A stretch of 64,000 nucleotides of DNA from Dyella solisilvae (GCF_003351225.1 NZ_QQSY01000001.1:810124-874123), one strand, 5' to 3'. Positions 44,601-49,549 are shown, counted from the first letter of the stretch. Made by a program: numbers and translations. The notes: generated by a model not told the origin, from the letters alone.

Positions 44601-47157
44601 CGCCGATGTTCTGTGCCGTGACCTTGTCGCCGCTGCCGATTTCGGCATCGGCGGTGTTTTGGTAATTGGCGTAGGCGACGGCGGCCGAGACGTTGACGGT
44701 CGAGGAACCGCCACCGCTGGAGCCCGACGTGGAGCTGGCGCCTTCGCTGCCGGCATCTTCGGCAGAGGAGGTTTCGCTGTCGGCGCCATTGTGGATGCCG
44801 GCGTTGCTCACGATGGCCTGGATCGCCAGGTTGCCGCCAGTGACGATGACCAGGTTCGGCGCAGTGGAAGCGGTGGCGGTGTTGCTGCTGTCGGTCCACG
44901 CCACCGCCGAGCCGATCTTGAACGGCAGGTCACTGCCCAGGCCCTTGCCCGAACCGCTGCCATCGGCGTTCTGGGTCACGTTGCCCATGGTATTGGTGAG
45001 ATCGCCGCTTTCGCCCTGCTCGCTCTGGCTCGGCGACGGACTTTGCGCCGGCGTCGGCGCCGTGGTGCCGGTCGACGCGCTGGTGTTGTTCTTGGTGGTG
45101 TCCGTTTCAGCGGCAACGGTGATGTTGCCGGCCGCGCCACTGTTGATGGTCGGCGCGCCGCCAAGGTACGCATCGGCGACGATTGTCTGCCGGCTGACCG
45201 CACCGGCCAGGCCGATGGAACCGGAACCGCTGGCGTTGCTGGTGGAAGCACTCGCTTCGGTGTCAAAATCGTTGGAGTTGTGTGCGCCGATATTCAGCGC
45301 GTTGGCCGTGACCGCGCCGTTGACCTGCGCGTTGGCATCCACCGCCGCCTGAGTCCACGCGACCGTGGCGCCGACCACGCTGTTGCTGCCGGTAGCCGTG
45401 CTGCTGGCCGTGACCGCCATCGAGTTGTCGGTGGTGGCTTTCACCGTGACGTTGCCGCCACTGGTCACGGTAGCGCCCGAATCCACCAAGGCATTGGCCT
45501 TGCTATACACGGCACCGTAGAAACCGGCGGCCGAAAGCGGACTGGAACCGCTGGTTGTCGCGGCGGTGACATTGGCGCTGGTTTCGGTGGTGGTGCCGGC
45601 TTGCAGCACCACGTCGCCGGCGGCGTTGATCCTGGCGCCGCTCGACAACTCGACATTGGCCGTGCTGAAGGCACGCGCGAACGCCACCTGCACGCCCAGC
45701 TTACCGGCCGCCAGATTGGCCGCGACCATCGCATCGGATTCCAACTGGGTCGTGGACGGCGCCAGGTTGTCGATGATCTCGGTCGGTGTTTGGCTGTTGA
45801 AGGTGCCCTGGTCCAGCATCAAGAGGGCGCCATCAGCCACGTTCTTGCCGGCGCTTTCCAGCGTGCTGATCTCGCTGCCAGTGGCGTAGTCGGAGTTGCT
45901 GGCGACATTGGCGGTCAGGGCGATTTCGCCCCAGCTGTCCTGGCTAGGCGCAGGCGTGGACGATTTCGGGTAAGCCACGTTGCCGGTGCTGAGCGTTCCA
46001 CTCACGCTGACCGTTCCGTTGGCCTGCGCGTCGCCGCCGCCGGCGCTGCCGTTGCTGTCCTCGGCGATCAGGCGGATGGTGTTGCCATCCTGCTCCACTT
46101 GCGTCGGTGCGCCATTGCCATCGAGGTTGACCGCCGTGGCGAGGATATCGCCGCCGGTCCCAGTGACGCTGATGGTGCCGCTTACGTCGATGGTGGTGGC
46201 GTGGATGCGCACCGCGTTGGCGGCATTGATGGCGCCATCCACGCAGATCATCGCGCTGTTGCCCGACGCGCAGGCGTTGGCCGCGGCGGTGTCATTCACC
46301 GTCTCGGCGGTCGTGGTGTAGATGGTGTAGGTGGTACTACCGCTCTTGGGCGCGTACACCACCACTCGCGTGCTGACGTTGCCGCTGACGTAGGTGTAGT
46401 TGGTGGTGGTGTTGCCGTTCACGTCCGTGGACGTGGTGGTGCTGGTCGGCGCGCTGCCGTTGAGATAGGTGGGATTCTTGGAATCGGTGAAAGGCGAGGT
46501 GGTGGTCGCCGGCGTCGTCACCGTGCTCTGGGCTCCGAGCAGCGCATCGAGATTGGCCCTGGTGGCGCCTGCCGTGCCGATGTTGTTGGCATCGATCAAC
46601 ACATTCTGCATGAACGATGCGGTGGGTGCACTCAACGACAAGGAGCCGACATTCAACACGCCCGTTTTGCCGATAACGATGCCGTTGGGGTCAGCGAAGT
46701 ACACGGCGCCGCCGTAGTTGCTGCCGCTCTGCCCGTGGAGGTAGCTGTTGACCGTGCCGTAGATCTGTGCCGCCTGGCTGGTGCTTTCACCCCAGATCAG
46801 GTTGACCACGCTGTTGGTGTTCTGCGGCAGATTGAAGTTGACCGTATCACCGCTGGCGACATTGAATTCGCCGTACGAACCGAAGGCGACGCTGCCGCTA
46901 TTGTTGGGGCGCACCGGCGTGATGTTGGTTGTTTTTCCGCTGGTACTGATGTTGCCCGTACTGAAATTATTGAGCGTGTGGCCTTGCCCGCTCGCTACCG
47001 TGATCGCCGTGGACGATGGCGCCGCCGCCAATGCCTGTGAAGACAAGCCCATGCCCAGCGCACCGCACACGGCGGTAGCGAGGGTTCGCAATGACATCTT
47101 CTCCAGGCCATGCAAACGCGGGTTGGCCGGATTCTTCGAAATGATGCGCTGGTTCAT
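26656..47157 (-). CDS. Giant two-partner-secretion exoprotein (TpsA, filamentous adhesin, LktA-like)
   Basis: One uninterrupted frame encodes about 6,833 residues, roughly 650 kDa. An extended signal region (1-46) ends SSQALAAAP. The TPS domain (about 50-300) has the DPNGI motif at 156-160. From there to about 3,950 the protein is made of Gly/Ala/Ser/Asn/Thr/Val beta-helix repeats like those of LktA-type filamentous adhesins. Interruptions are a helical island near 856-912 and a PA-repeat/Ser-rich/helical island near 1213-1346. A less repetitive block follows (about 3,950-5,090), then long-period repeats (about 5,740-6,470) and a unique C-terminus containing WMNQHSAILVPATVQLMQP. Ten mature Cys form five CX7-10C pairs. 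The ATG at 47157 (MNQRIISKNP) is preferred to 47226, which abuts the SapC gene. It is secreted by the TpsB next door and probably acts as an adhesin or surface filament. Confidence 0.95.
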   Translation of the reverse strand: MNQRIISKNPANPRLHGLEKMSLRTLATAVCGALGMGLSSQALAAAPSSTAITVASGQGHTLNNFSTGNISTSGKTTNITPVRPNNSGSVAFGSYGEFNVASGDTVNFNLPQNTNSVVNLIWGESTSQAAQIYGTVNSYLHGQSGSNYGGAVYFADPNGIVIGKTGVLNVGSLSLSAPTASFMQNVLIDANNIGTAGATRANLDALLGAQSTVTTPATTTSPFTDSKNPTYLNGSAPTSTTTSTDVNGNTTTNYTYVSGNVSTRVVVYAPKSGSTTYTIYTTTAETVNDTAAANACASGNSAMICVDGAINAANAVRIHATTIDVSGTISVTGTGGDILATAVNLDGNGAPTQVEQDGNTIRLIAEDSNGSAGGGDAQANGTVSVSGTLSTGNVAYPKSSTPAPSQDSWGEIALTANVASNSDYATGSEISTLESAGKNVADGALLMLDQGTFNSQTPTEIIDNLAPSTTQLESDAMVAANLAAGKLGVQVAFARAFSTANVELSSGARINAAGDVVLQAGTTTETSANVTAATTSGSSPLSAAGFYGAVYSKANALVDSGATVTSGGNVTVKATTDNSMAVTASSTATGSNSVVGATVAWTQAAVDANAQVNGAVTANALNIGAHNSNDFDTEASASTSNASGSGSIGLAGAVSRQTIVADAYLGGAPTINSGAAGNITVAAETDTTKNNTSASTGTTAPTPAQSPSPSQSEQGESGDLTNTMGNVTQNADGSGSGKGLGSDLPFKIGSAVAWTDSSNTATASTAPNLVIVTGGNLAIQAIVSNAGIHNGADSETSSAEDAGSEGASSTSGSSGGGSSTVNVSAAVAYANYQNTADAEIGSGDKVTAQNIGVNAQVIVPFDFTFGLGSQVSSDLSDLESMGNSLDDFEKGLSDLNTLKSTVTGLPATIMNGVSGFAGAAGDGGTATLGGSVNYFGMSNSSRAWVGSGSSLTSTAATPTKGGNESWTSSLGWLTGAVNDQNIANSTTPADPGVTGTGADGSSTFTWNNSIDVLAGTHVAAFNLVGDLAPWADKGASAAIGGAFNYGSYADSATAGVDSKVTITSSNSVAVNATGADTLFVLSPTSGQANSVAFEGMVALTDVSDATHATLSGSDTVNASALDVNASNPVMVWSLAGALSMSGSGAVGLSVGINDITTSTVASIGDNSGDEVPPPAPPPTPAETGGAITVDSLAVQANTSGEAGGLSVAGSYVSSPAPAPAPAPAPAPAPASAPGSGLLSMLKSVSSLADKLRGGADTLQSALGKVDEISGYGATIESDLTGSSSSSSSGSSLLDDASSKLSTISSGLSAVSGASSGLQGIVGKLGSLNKKSSGTPSSGSGSSSSSSATFGIGISGAASVDMASLSTQSGVDGVTVTVPASTTAGSAQVGVTATNDAQLYSAAGSAAIVRAKSGGSNAGIAGTVAYSNVADTTTAIIGDHGSSHATQINAGNVAVQAVDNSMQVDAGIGVAAALGGSGTDVTLAGSVSIGASHNQTTASIDDAALSDPNGTTSADGVQVTAYDASEIGIGAGALSLSTGSGTNVNGALSLTYAQIKDNTDASVDDGASISNYGNFSLNALESAQIVAVAATGSLATGGKGVSVTGAVTYSDVQNGTVASVDNGASVNTNGNIAVQAEAVDPTSSLVTALNLPTPQPATSYYDFSGGGLQSNIASANSASQNAASNTNTQAGLTDATTTSGPNSTGLGSSIIAVAGDVSAASNDVGMSLAYSNIANTHQVVINDASLTATGGTLNLNAQDNTRVIDFALGVGVSAGPFAGLGSATVSTIANHDEVLLGPNSDEASGLGTGATSLAANTINASATDKSAIYSLAGGVGVNTQGVAAGGAVTYNNIGNTIAAEATNVAFTTNGADTQASTTNPVYDLGLQASNNASIMAGAVAGSFGSEAALSLSFGWNQTSNTVDASLVGGSLTNLAQGSGNAGAQGTLGIIATDNATIQALSGAVGLSGSAGVGAAASVQEIGDSAQASLQNASLQTDDVTVNASTTATEQSIALGAAIGGDGSGAASVAYNCIGSGGVSDGNCAGSSAGSPGTLAAVSGITGAGGAGAAVIGNALNVAAVDNSNISTLAVDVSDASGVGVGASVAVSGIGTTTSASIGTAAPTSGSDSTLTLLDVGNQTNVTATSSANIESLAVGASGSGDASVAGSASANSIDNTIRASMTNVSTGTATDPLVATSSNTTTIQATNSAQIGSLAGALTDSGSAALGAAVAVNDINTNTTAAFDGDGGTPTSTIGNVGNWYQTGSLLVEATASIPSKTSGLFGGSSSLASDNANIQTIAVAAGLAGSVGVSGSVAVNQITGSTTAYVDQDANVVANQNVGVLASSNQGINVYAGAAGLGESAGVGAGVVVNTLNSDSTAYIDNSDVNAYANGAALSVAGGTLANTVTLPDSLTGTLSKTTATTSNISVPDPDLDGAKTSVKGVVVDASNEQHAFTLSVGLGVGSGIAGAAEVGVNQIGGNTSAYIDGGSLINALRDTTTDESQQSISNAQQVYVNAYNAQYAANYLAAVAASGGIAVSAAAPVNTFNGDTKAYINASTVDSQASQQGTVVQADSYQWSLNNLGAASVSIDDSANLTGAVSLFSANTDAYINGGSISASNVNVLANSAIQSSQIGGALAVAVGELSAAGSGMALVNIDNAETSAEVTNVAQFNDGGSANVQATSSNTANALGEQLAGGLWAGLAGTVAVDILGNSTTALVDNSTLSVGGPLNVTAKDTQGVTNSIGGIGIGAAGLGGGVDVTLVQTHVDANIGDSVVNSSYVGSSDAVNVNANSTLNVDNQTTNIAAGAAGVGVSVGVLIAGSGDAIANSKQLSWLNDGSNAPTASNGSGQNQQQVTLTNVGQLGSQGSLGGDSITGVNNAGAVDDSGNFSSAWTTAMGSASNGITARITDGSTINTHGIVDVAANITDSTSNTAGAGTGGAAAIGVSVAYTKLDNQVGALVDNTSQIAGASNVTVHAGIADGAGGSAAYTAISTGQSAGNVTVGALGINVAVADSEVNNNVVAEDAGNVAGSGALNIAAGDSSTASSGNSNPTVNVGIGVAAGTIQDTADRTDNILASLDAGATVKGFGTVTVAATDNGGATAQGVAGTGGIISGDGADITASDSSTVGASIGVNTLAGSASAALFPGYSIGSGLVTTLSGVASTNVIADAAPTLSASADTTTVGVGISIGVNNVNATAALNSSALVGSSNSEVLFIPATVTTTVTDPTSGNTTTIISPAVSSLNVTSDFAPNLTASSTGNSGGIIAADASNATASSSGANNAEIGIGVMLPALGNVSILANSTPVASANANGVVAGGIIGGGFNATASSNETTTASLDGGIANATISNGSVTTAITDLTSLGINASVTDTNNAYVQSGSGELVGGVAATATTKALSTSSATLGANQYLEMGGEFNLAADTHYLYGVTANASNGAVVGGSGAYANNISGTSGITAAASIGANTTVVTGGNIDVTADTTMGADANNGGATSGAGGLFVGTAAEADNSFTANNYAHIGIGDNLATYGYDTGSTLSSLNVITYSTIKNVDDQASITIGGAIPVANPTTNFTGNVNNTIDIDGGSNLSSYIVNIGTYAIMGAMNTAIGNSYGVDGVASASATATLDANQTVNVGTDGHGVAKISSLEGSYVLAGDDFGDGVGTQLDASPVAQAYVRALIAIPAVSATANVSSQSSMTLGTGSSVTSDGDVDVGSMNGGLTASPDSEGHGYELGFIPVTNSGNSTNVGGSSNTVINGSVVAGTGGDLLINIDASGSLTSNALEYGVNTGGGFTTSGATIGGTASAVPFFAQLVNNYNEQDPSSTGNVTAWEFGGSASDILGVPLTVRGGNVYLYGGNGTSNNEGGITGTGKVTANAAPSITIDNASTDTVVLAGIDVGFGVSGTVYDNNASTQGVTSIGGIGITQAPSTAQPNISVTNSYINTLPPGANTPDIMVNGAIQDFGGEVSLSTSLGSITTSGLYANDVSIYAPNGDVTFTTAPAFTGGDPASATSQATSWLYSIINQDFTYSSGGALNADLVASAIVQAAYAPGSNGVSALNSALMNYNNGEVATNMTTSQGSSTYGTFEHTPIITIGNCMGFSYGGTTCGGSGIGQGTGSEGPNYDSSDYTPLIPWIALSASGATAPGVSGSWSTTHTMPSSQSQTLTVNVGANGYIDFDSAYTVGKSGVWTVQTQQGLSDFLTAYASNKNTTLYSFNAGAVSSTNSGYSSYTSNSAGTGTLALSDGSGNTLYYFNSSTSTYEPLLGLVQSAGSSQLIGATYDTGLKQIDLNSVEATGGGQATLIGHVVSTGNGSITVNSGYGEVLVDNTTGLPLQVNNIDTGKASPGMVTIEDYSQLIANSNVPTTTWYVSVDGGATQTFTNNKGAYNSAQGGVIATLASSVPTIVTASNTSGDPLYVLTENGSALTSYAPAQNQYYNYGMSISVARAIDPSTGLPYAYTSEGTSSDWSFVNPQTGASGSYVNGDQAWKYLTGTFGSSATVPLNGGAWAMKMTASNVQLTDAYTAPNQGSNGQWYSGYSTIFHGCGGGIGSGCNYGTTSTGWDYAWKNTWGSAWDFLYPNYGTLNINVSQTASLPIAINFATSSTNRVEIDSNANILLHGVIANTNNPVVSGNTATGVSATPDTLLVASNGGNIYNTNGINQQIWTHDLAMITKGGGSIGTPSAPINVKITGYGNTDSSNGNVTDTGNETTVVAITDGFTNPNGRLGNGNDGSINLNIDAGGANQPILAVAGGNGASVYGDINIKSAGAGSLVSTSSSRNPGVAIPGLSYLECLSTSMAIGSSCNPDPTVNAALGGQEDIVGNAVNLTSGGGIFGSQTTIGGQVIETALMVQTHYSPGSADTLNLSAAGDIDVTNDAGDFEVGSVASQHGNVTMDATRGGIYDASSLSSASTLNQLQEEQLWQRFGIVSLDTNGNAINAPTAVDTAITNQVNAAYSEYIGLMAEGTYSNGVFTFNKTPSAGLLQSYWALVVQNSKGAISASATPDQADVENYLSGRIASDISLFIPWIGSSWNTQSEFTSPYNPNNPVSSTNTPYVFALNTTQMQQLASQSWSENALLYSLGSAGMIAVPSTGGAGSGLTVTTVGSDFTPNVSGVNVTLLANGIKSGIGQLGTPITINESDLADLYTNGTLTGTLSNSNNPGVLQALAGANTPGDITVYDTNGNVISSTQLALLASGNALSSVGASSGGTTIGSIQVTQVDPLFVQVAGDLAGKSKGAVYIQAMGNLALATQAQGDVNTHLTGLTSGLGMNLSATGSIQADPNATYASTGNALLTVGGSLTIAANNNVGFDSNGKYALPIAITGTLNKGSAGGNLALEQTTGDLLVNQAVANDAVQLESRNGSIYAINNVTSVGSNQITFAALDNVAYNSTPTAATPTLGAMWVQETGSSPLLKATATNGIVDIATDTGDLTVGSIQSAGEITLLSTVGSLTAQQLTSDDAGVNATGYLNAGFETVQTAGGVVLNATTGALTTTGTIASSGTQAIGSSNPNDDVDLNGATGVTIGGPVSTGNGNINATLTNLTGAGTLDIGQGAALSASGGNVAVSAMQTGDAVQMDSGSSIAATGTVTIASGGNVVLGLVQSTDASDTPSISITAAGGIQGNGDPLNVNVEELAGGSVLLQSVSDIGSASNPLMLNLSPGTLDATSTQGSIYINALGNLSAQSISANRNVVLAVADALDFTQVTAGGNATLTAATIDGSNLTAGAAQTNSTGATTLGTAAIGGDLTATAGTDLTAATLSSGGNTTLTAGSNIDVNALTVGGTLVSNSGGNTTITQGTVTGTSQFSTGDDLTLGSYTAGDDVTAQSTGAINLGTVTLTSGDINATAGGDLNVTQQLNVQNGSATLASGGDMTLADVNTSAALSAKTGGKLSATTLSSGGDTTLQSVQDTTVQDATTGGDLAITSTSGAMNLAQGTVTGAAALGGATDVNVGTLYSGGNAALAATGGSLQVTNSLTSGGSTTLTAGSNIDVNALTVGGTLVSSSAGDTTITQGTVTGASQLTAGGDLTLGRYTAGDDVTAQSTGTINLGAVTLTGGDINATAGGDLNVTQQLSVQNGSATLASGGDMTLADVSTSAALSAKTGGKLSATTLSSGGDTTLQSVQDATVQSATTGGDLAITSTIGAVSLTQGAVTGSTALSGATDVIVGTLQSGRNAALAATGGTLKITNALTSGGNTMLTAGSDIDVNSLTVGGTLVSSSGGDTTIAQGTVTGASQFTTGGDLTLGDFTGGDDLTTQAAGSISFGSVLLTGGSLQAQAGGDLAVTRQLNVQQGNATLGAGGNMSLATVTAAGNLVGNAGGALDASNLQSGGNTTLSAGGAMSLSTVQAGHDLQATAGDSLQAGTLSAGGNASLQSGDAMTLGSVTATGSLVAKADSTLDAGNLQSGGDTALSAGSAMSLSSVNAGQDLSTTAGTSLQAGTLDAGGNGSLQSGAGMTLGSVTTGGNLGMLAGQQLAFTTLDAGGSVSGQSQQAGIQGDSVQAGGSIQFVAPGDIRVGALKAGTDINLQAGGMVVTQTMAAGNNVMVKSGGDADLYSTTAGNALDVDSGAAIHMHDGFAGHSISLAAQQLDFTWLTAPDSITLLARDGSILGATLTTRDAFVAANGDIQLDAAYIGDRINLQANNISADVKQTTRGQPLYSVLTGYQGGVARQIAVTADAPQDWMIDRLAAVNAALATTAPNVDISSAHIEQTMSVRTPDAYAWMNQHSAILVPATVQLMQPTYDFQFHQDGIATLTDAFIVRYSFGDDTTTPDYVAPHYWLAPNYLGESALRFNGRMLSEQTNDRGDDQVDPHPTPAWTHTDPSQLVRPVDVHEAAVNINAPE
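27740..28215 (-). repeat. 228-bp (76-residue) tandem repeat in TpsA
   Basis: Two adjacent copies encode a module beginning LDASNLQSGGNTTLSAG / LDAGNLQSGGDTALSAG. The segment reading CGA(t/c)TGCAGGTTG on the plus strand starts at 27970 and again at 28198, a spacing of 228 bp. Confidence 0.85.
28250..29940 (-). repeat. 645-bp (215-residue) tandem repeat in TpsA, about 2.6 copies
   Basis: The marker GCTCACCAGCGTGCCGCCCA starts at 28531, 29176 and 29821, exactly 645 bp apart each time. Other blocks recur in register (for example GTTCTGCACG(c/t)T(c/g)AACTG near 28950 and 29595, with a diverged copy near 28305). The copies are in frame and differ by scattered substitutions, mostly preserving the protein. 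Boundaries are approximate. Confidence 0.9.
43440..43530 (-). repeat. Pro-Ala dipeptide repeat tract in TpsA
   Basis: A degenerate 6-bp/12-bp tract encodes about nine consecutive Pro-Ala dipeptides (SSPAPAPAPA onward), at about residues 1210-1240 of the TpsA. It leads directly into a helical segment (LLSMLKSVSSLADKLRGG) and Ser-rich runs. Confidence 0.9.
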
Positions 47158-47226
47158 GGCACTGACCGTATGGCGGTAAACGTGCGAGGACGGGCGCAGG
47201 CACGCGATGCGTGTCCGCGCTCGCAA

Positions 47227-47973
47227 TCAATGCAACGGAGAAGGCACTTGCGAACGCGCGTCGAGGCGGCTGGCCAGACGTTTCACATTGCCGAGCGAAG
47301 CCACTTGCAGATACGCAAGGCCAAGTGCGCCGGTGCGTGAGAGTTTTTCCAGCGCGCGTGCGCTTAGTTTGCCGAGTCGCGATTCGTCGACGATGCAAAA
47401 ACCGTTGAGCGATTGCCGCGCAGCGCCCTTGCGATCGACATGGATGGCCTTGTTGACCAGCAACTTGTGCTCGCGCAATTGCTCCATGAACGCGCGCGTG
47501 CGTGCCACCGCTTGCTGGTAATCGGCGAGAAATTTCACTGCCTGCGCGAGTACCGGCGTATCCGCACCGTTTTCGTCGAACAGCGGCACGGCATCGGGGT
47601 CATCGCTGATGAAGGATCCCTCCACGCACACCGCGAAGTTGTCGCCCTGATCCTGATCGGCGACAACGAATGGATAGCGGCGCAGGAAGGCGGGCACATA
47701 GGCGCCGGCGTCCCAAAGACCATCGTCCTGTACGAACAGGTTTTCGGCCTGCGTGAGGCCGAGCAGCGCCACCGGCATGGAAGCGTTGTCGGGGCTGCCT
47801 GCAAACACGATGGGGTAGTCGCGCAGCGCGTCACCGAATTCGGCGACGGTGAGCGGCACCGAATTGAGCTTGCTGGCGAACTGGTAGCCGGGCAGTGACG
47901 GCTTGATGCGCAGGTGACGGTGCTGGTTGCGATTCAGCGCGATCGGCCGGTCATAGATGAGCAGCTGCTTCAT
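47227..47973 (-). CDS. SapC-family protein
   Basis: A 248-residue protein of the SapC family (named after the Campylobacter fetus surface-layer locus), recognised from RPIALNRNQHRHLRIKP, AGSPDNASMPVALLGL, RRYPFVVADQDQGDNFAVCV and FIDERRL-like NGFCIVDESRLGKLSA. It has no signal peptide or membrane segment, so it is probably cytoplasmic. It is the first gene of the SapC-TpsA-TpsB run; 69 bp separate its stop from the TpsA start, with no terminator seen. In related bacteria SapC genes more often sit near TonB receptors and tryptophan halogenases. The molecular function is unknown; a role in surface-protein production or modification is inferred from context. Confidence 0.85.
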   Translation of the reverse strand: MKQLLIYDRPIALNRNQHRHLRIKPSLPGYQFASKLNSVPLTVAEFGDALRDYPIVFAGSPDNASMPVALLGLTQAENLFVQDDGLWDAGAYVPAFLRRYPFVVADQDQGDNFAVCVEGSFISDDPDAVPLFDENGADTPVLAQAVKFLADYQQAVARTRAFMEQLREHKLLVNKAIHVDRKGAARQSLNGFCIVDESRLGKLSARALEKLSRTGALGLAYLQVASLGNVKRLASRLDARSQVPSPLH

Positions 47974-48691
47974 GCGCGCCCCCGGACCGTGAGCGTGCCC
48001 GACAGGCCATGATCAACCGCGGCATGCATCCTGTTTGCCGGACGCAGGCAACCCCTGTTCTCCATCACTACTCCCCTGTAGATGCCCGCACCTGGCAGGC
48101 GATGGCTAACGACCTGATCGCAACTCGACATCCCGCAACATCACCGGTCGCGACGGACCGGCTACTGCACGTTCCCCGATGCCTCCCCGCGTACCCCTTG
48201 CACGCATGGATGGACCCGGCCCTTCCCTTTGCCTGACACAGCCCCTGGGCTGCGCCGATCTGTATTGCCGTTGGCGGCCGATGCCGCCCCTGCCTGGAGC
48301 CATGCACAAAACCGGGAAGAATCCGGTCTTGTCTTTCTGGACTGGCTTGCTGGACTGGCTTGCCGGAATTGCTGCGGCCGGCGGATGCACACACCACGAC
48401 GCCCGATCATGGCCGGACGCGGACATACAGCCCGTGGCGTTACTGCGGTCTTGCCCCCTGTCGCCATCCGGTGGACGGATGGGTGCGACGAACGAAATGC
48501 GTGATGGCTCACATTCCGACTGCGGCATTCTGGCATCGCCCGACCGCATTGCCAACCAAAATTCCTCGCAAGATCATGCGATTGGCCGCATCCCTGGTGA
48601 GGCTCGTGACGGCGCCTGCATGGCGTCGTGCAGGCCTCTCACGCCCAACGGTACAATCGACGCTTTGCCCCACAACGCCCGGAGATTTCTC
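47974..48691. other. 718-bp intergenic region upstream of the SapC-TPS operon and the SDR gene
   Basis: This divergent region must hold the promoters for the SapC-TpsA-TpsB operon (minus) and the SDR gene (plus). I see a TACAAT -10-like hexamer at 48652-48657 for the SDR gene without a good -35, and an exact 13-bp tandem duplication (TGGACTGGCTTGC at 48338 and 48351). Short frames such as 48009-48236 lack ribosome-binding sites and family features and are not called. No tRNA or riboswitch was recognised. The sequence is somewhat less GC-rich than flanking genes. Confidence 0.6.
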
Positions 48692-49453
48692 ATGCAGCTC
48701 AATCAAGTCAAGGCGATCATCACCGGCGGCGCTTCCGGGCTCGGCCATGCGGTGGCCCAGTACCTGGTGGCCCACGGTGGCAAGGTGGCGCTGTTCGACG
48801 TCAATGAGGAAAAGGGCCAGGAAGCGGCCAAGGCGCTGGGTGGCCACTTCTACCGTACGGACGTCACCTCCGAGGAAGGCGTCGCCACCAATGTCGCCGC
48901 CGCGCGCGAGGCCCTGGGTGGCCTGAACGTGGTGGTGAACTGCGCAGGCATCCTCGGCGCCGGCCGCATGCTCGGCAAGGAAGGCCCGATGCCGCTCAAC
49001 ACCTTCGCCACCACCGTGATGGTGAACCTGGTGGGCAGCTTCAACGTGTCCAAGGCCTCCGCCAACCTCATGCAGGCCAACGAGGCTGGTGAGGACGGTG
49101 AGCGCGGCGTGATCATCAACACCGCCTCCGTGGCGGCCTTCGAAGGCCAGATCGGCCAGGCCGCCTACTCCGCCTCCAAGGGTGGCGTGGTCGGCATGAC
49201 CTTGCCGATGGCGCGCGAGCTGTCGCGCTTTGGCATCCGCGTGGCGACCATCGCCCCCGGGATCTTCTGGACCCCGATGGTGGACGGCATGCCGCCGCAG
49301 GTGCAGGAGTCGCTGTCGGCCTCGATCCCGTTCCCTTCGCGCCTCGGCAAGCCGGACGAATTCGCCAGCACGGTGGGCTTCATCCTCGGCAATCGCTACA
49401 TCAACGGCGAAACCATCCGCCTGGACGGCGCGGTGCGTCTGCAGCCGAAGTAA
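48692..49453 (+). CDS. Short-chain dehydrogenase, 3-hydroxyacyl-CoA dehydrogenase type II-like
   Basis: A 253-residue SDR oxidoreductase with the NAD-binding TGGASGLGHAVAQYL, the acidic FDV at the end of beta 2 (NAD preference), the NCAGILGAGRML motif, and the catalytic Ser-Tyr-Lys in NTASVAAFEGQIGQAAYSASK. The sequence pattern (APGIFWTPMVDGMP, INGETIRLDGAVRL) is that of the HSD17B10/type II 3-hydroxyacyl-CoA dehydrogenase branch, which oxidises 2-methyl-3-hydroxybutyryl-CoA in isoleucine breakdown or straight-chain 3-hydroxyacyl-CoAs. GGAG precedes the ATG. Longer in-frame upstream starts are not supported. Confidence 0.92.
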   Translation: MQLNQVKAIITGGASGLGHAVAQYLVAHGGKVALFDVNEEKGQEAAKALGGHFYRTDVTSEEGVATNVAAAREALGGLNVVVNCAGILGAGRMLGKEGPMPLNTFATTVMVNLVGSFNVSKASANLMQANEAGEDGERGVIINTASVAAFEGQIGQAAYSASKGGVVGMTLPMARELSRFGIRVATIAPGIFWTPMVDGMPPQVQESLSASIPFPSRLGKPDEFASTVGFILGNRYINGETIRLDGAVRLQPK

Positions 49454-49456
49454 CAA

Positions 49457-49543
49457 GAAAATAGTGGAGAGGAGTGAGGAGTGAGAGATGCACTCTCTAC
49501 GCCTTGCCCTCTCTCACTGCTCACTCCTACTTACTCACTCCTG
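49457..49543. repeat. Intergenic hairpin repeat, copy 1
   Basis: Between the SDR stop and the efpL start, two arms (AGGAGTGAGGAGTGAGAGA and TCTCTCACTGCTCACTCCT) pair with 18 of 19 matches. The element shares its left end (GAAAATAGT), overall length and an 18-nt block with one mismatch (CTCTCACT-G/A-CTCACTCCT) with the element at 63312-63402. No open frame or known mobile element is inside. Confidence 0.75.
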
Positions 49544-49549
49544 GCCCTT

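Noticed and set aside
26656-47157. Possible frameshift or fusion of several adhesin genes in the 20-kb frame
   Set aside because: The frame is continuous, has a single TPS domain at the N-terminus and consistent repeat style throughout; no internal signal peptide or second TPS domain was seen.
48009-48236. A 75-codon plus-strand frame in the large intergenic region
   Set aside because: No ribosome-binding site, no domain, and a composition typical of chance frames; described within the intergenic entry instead.
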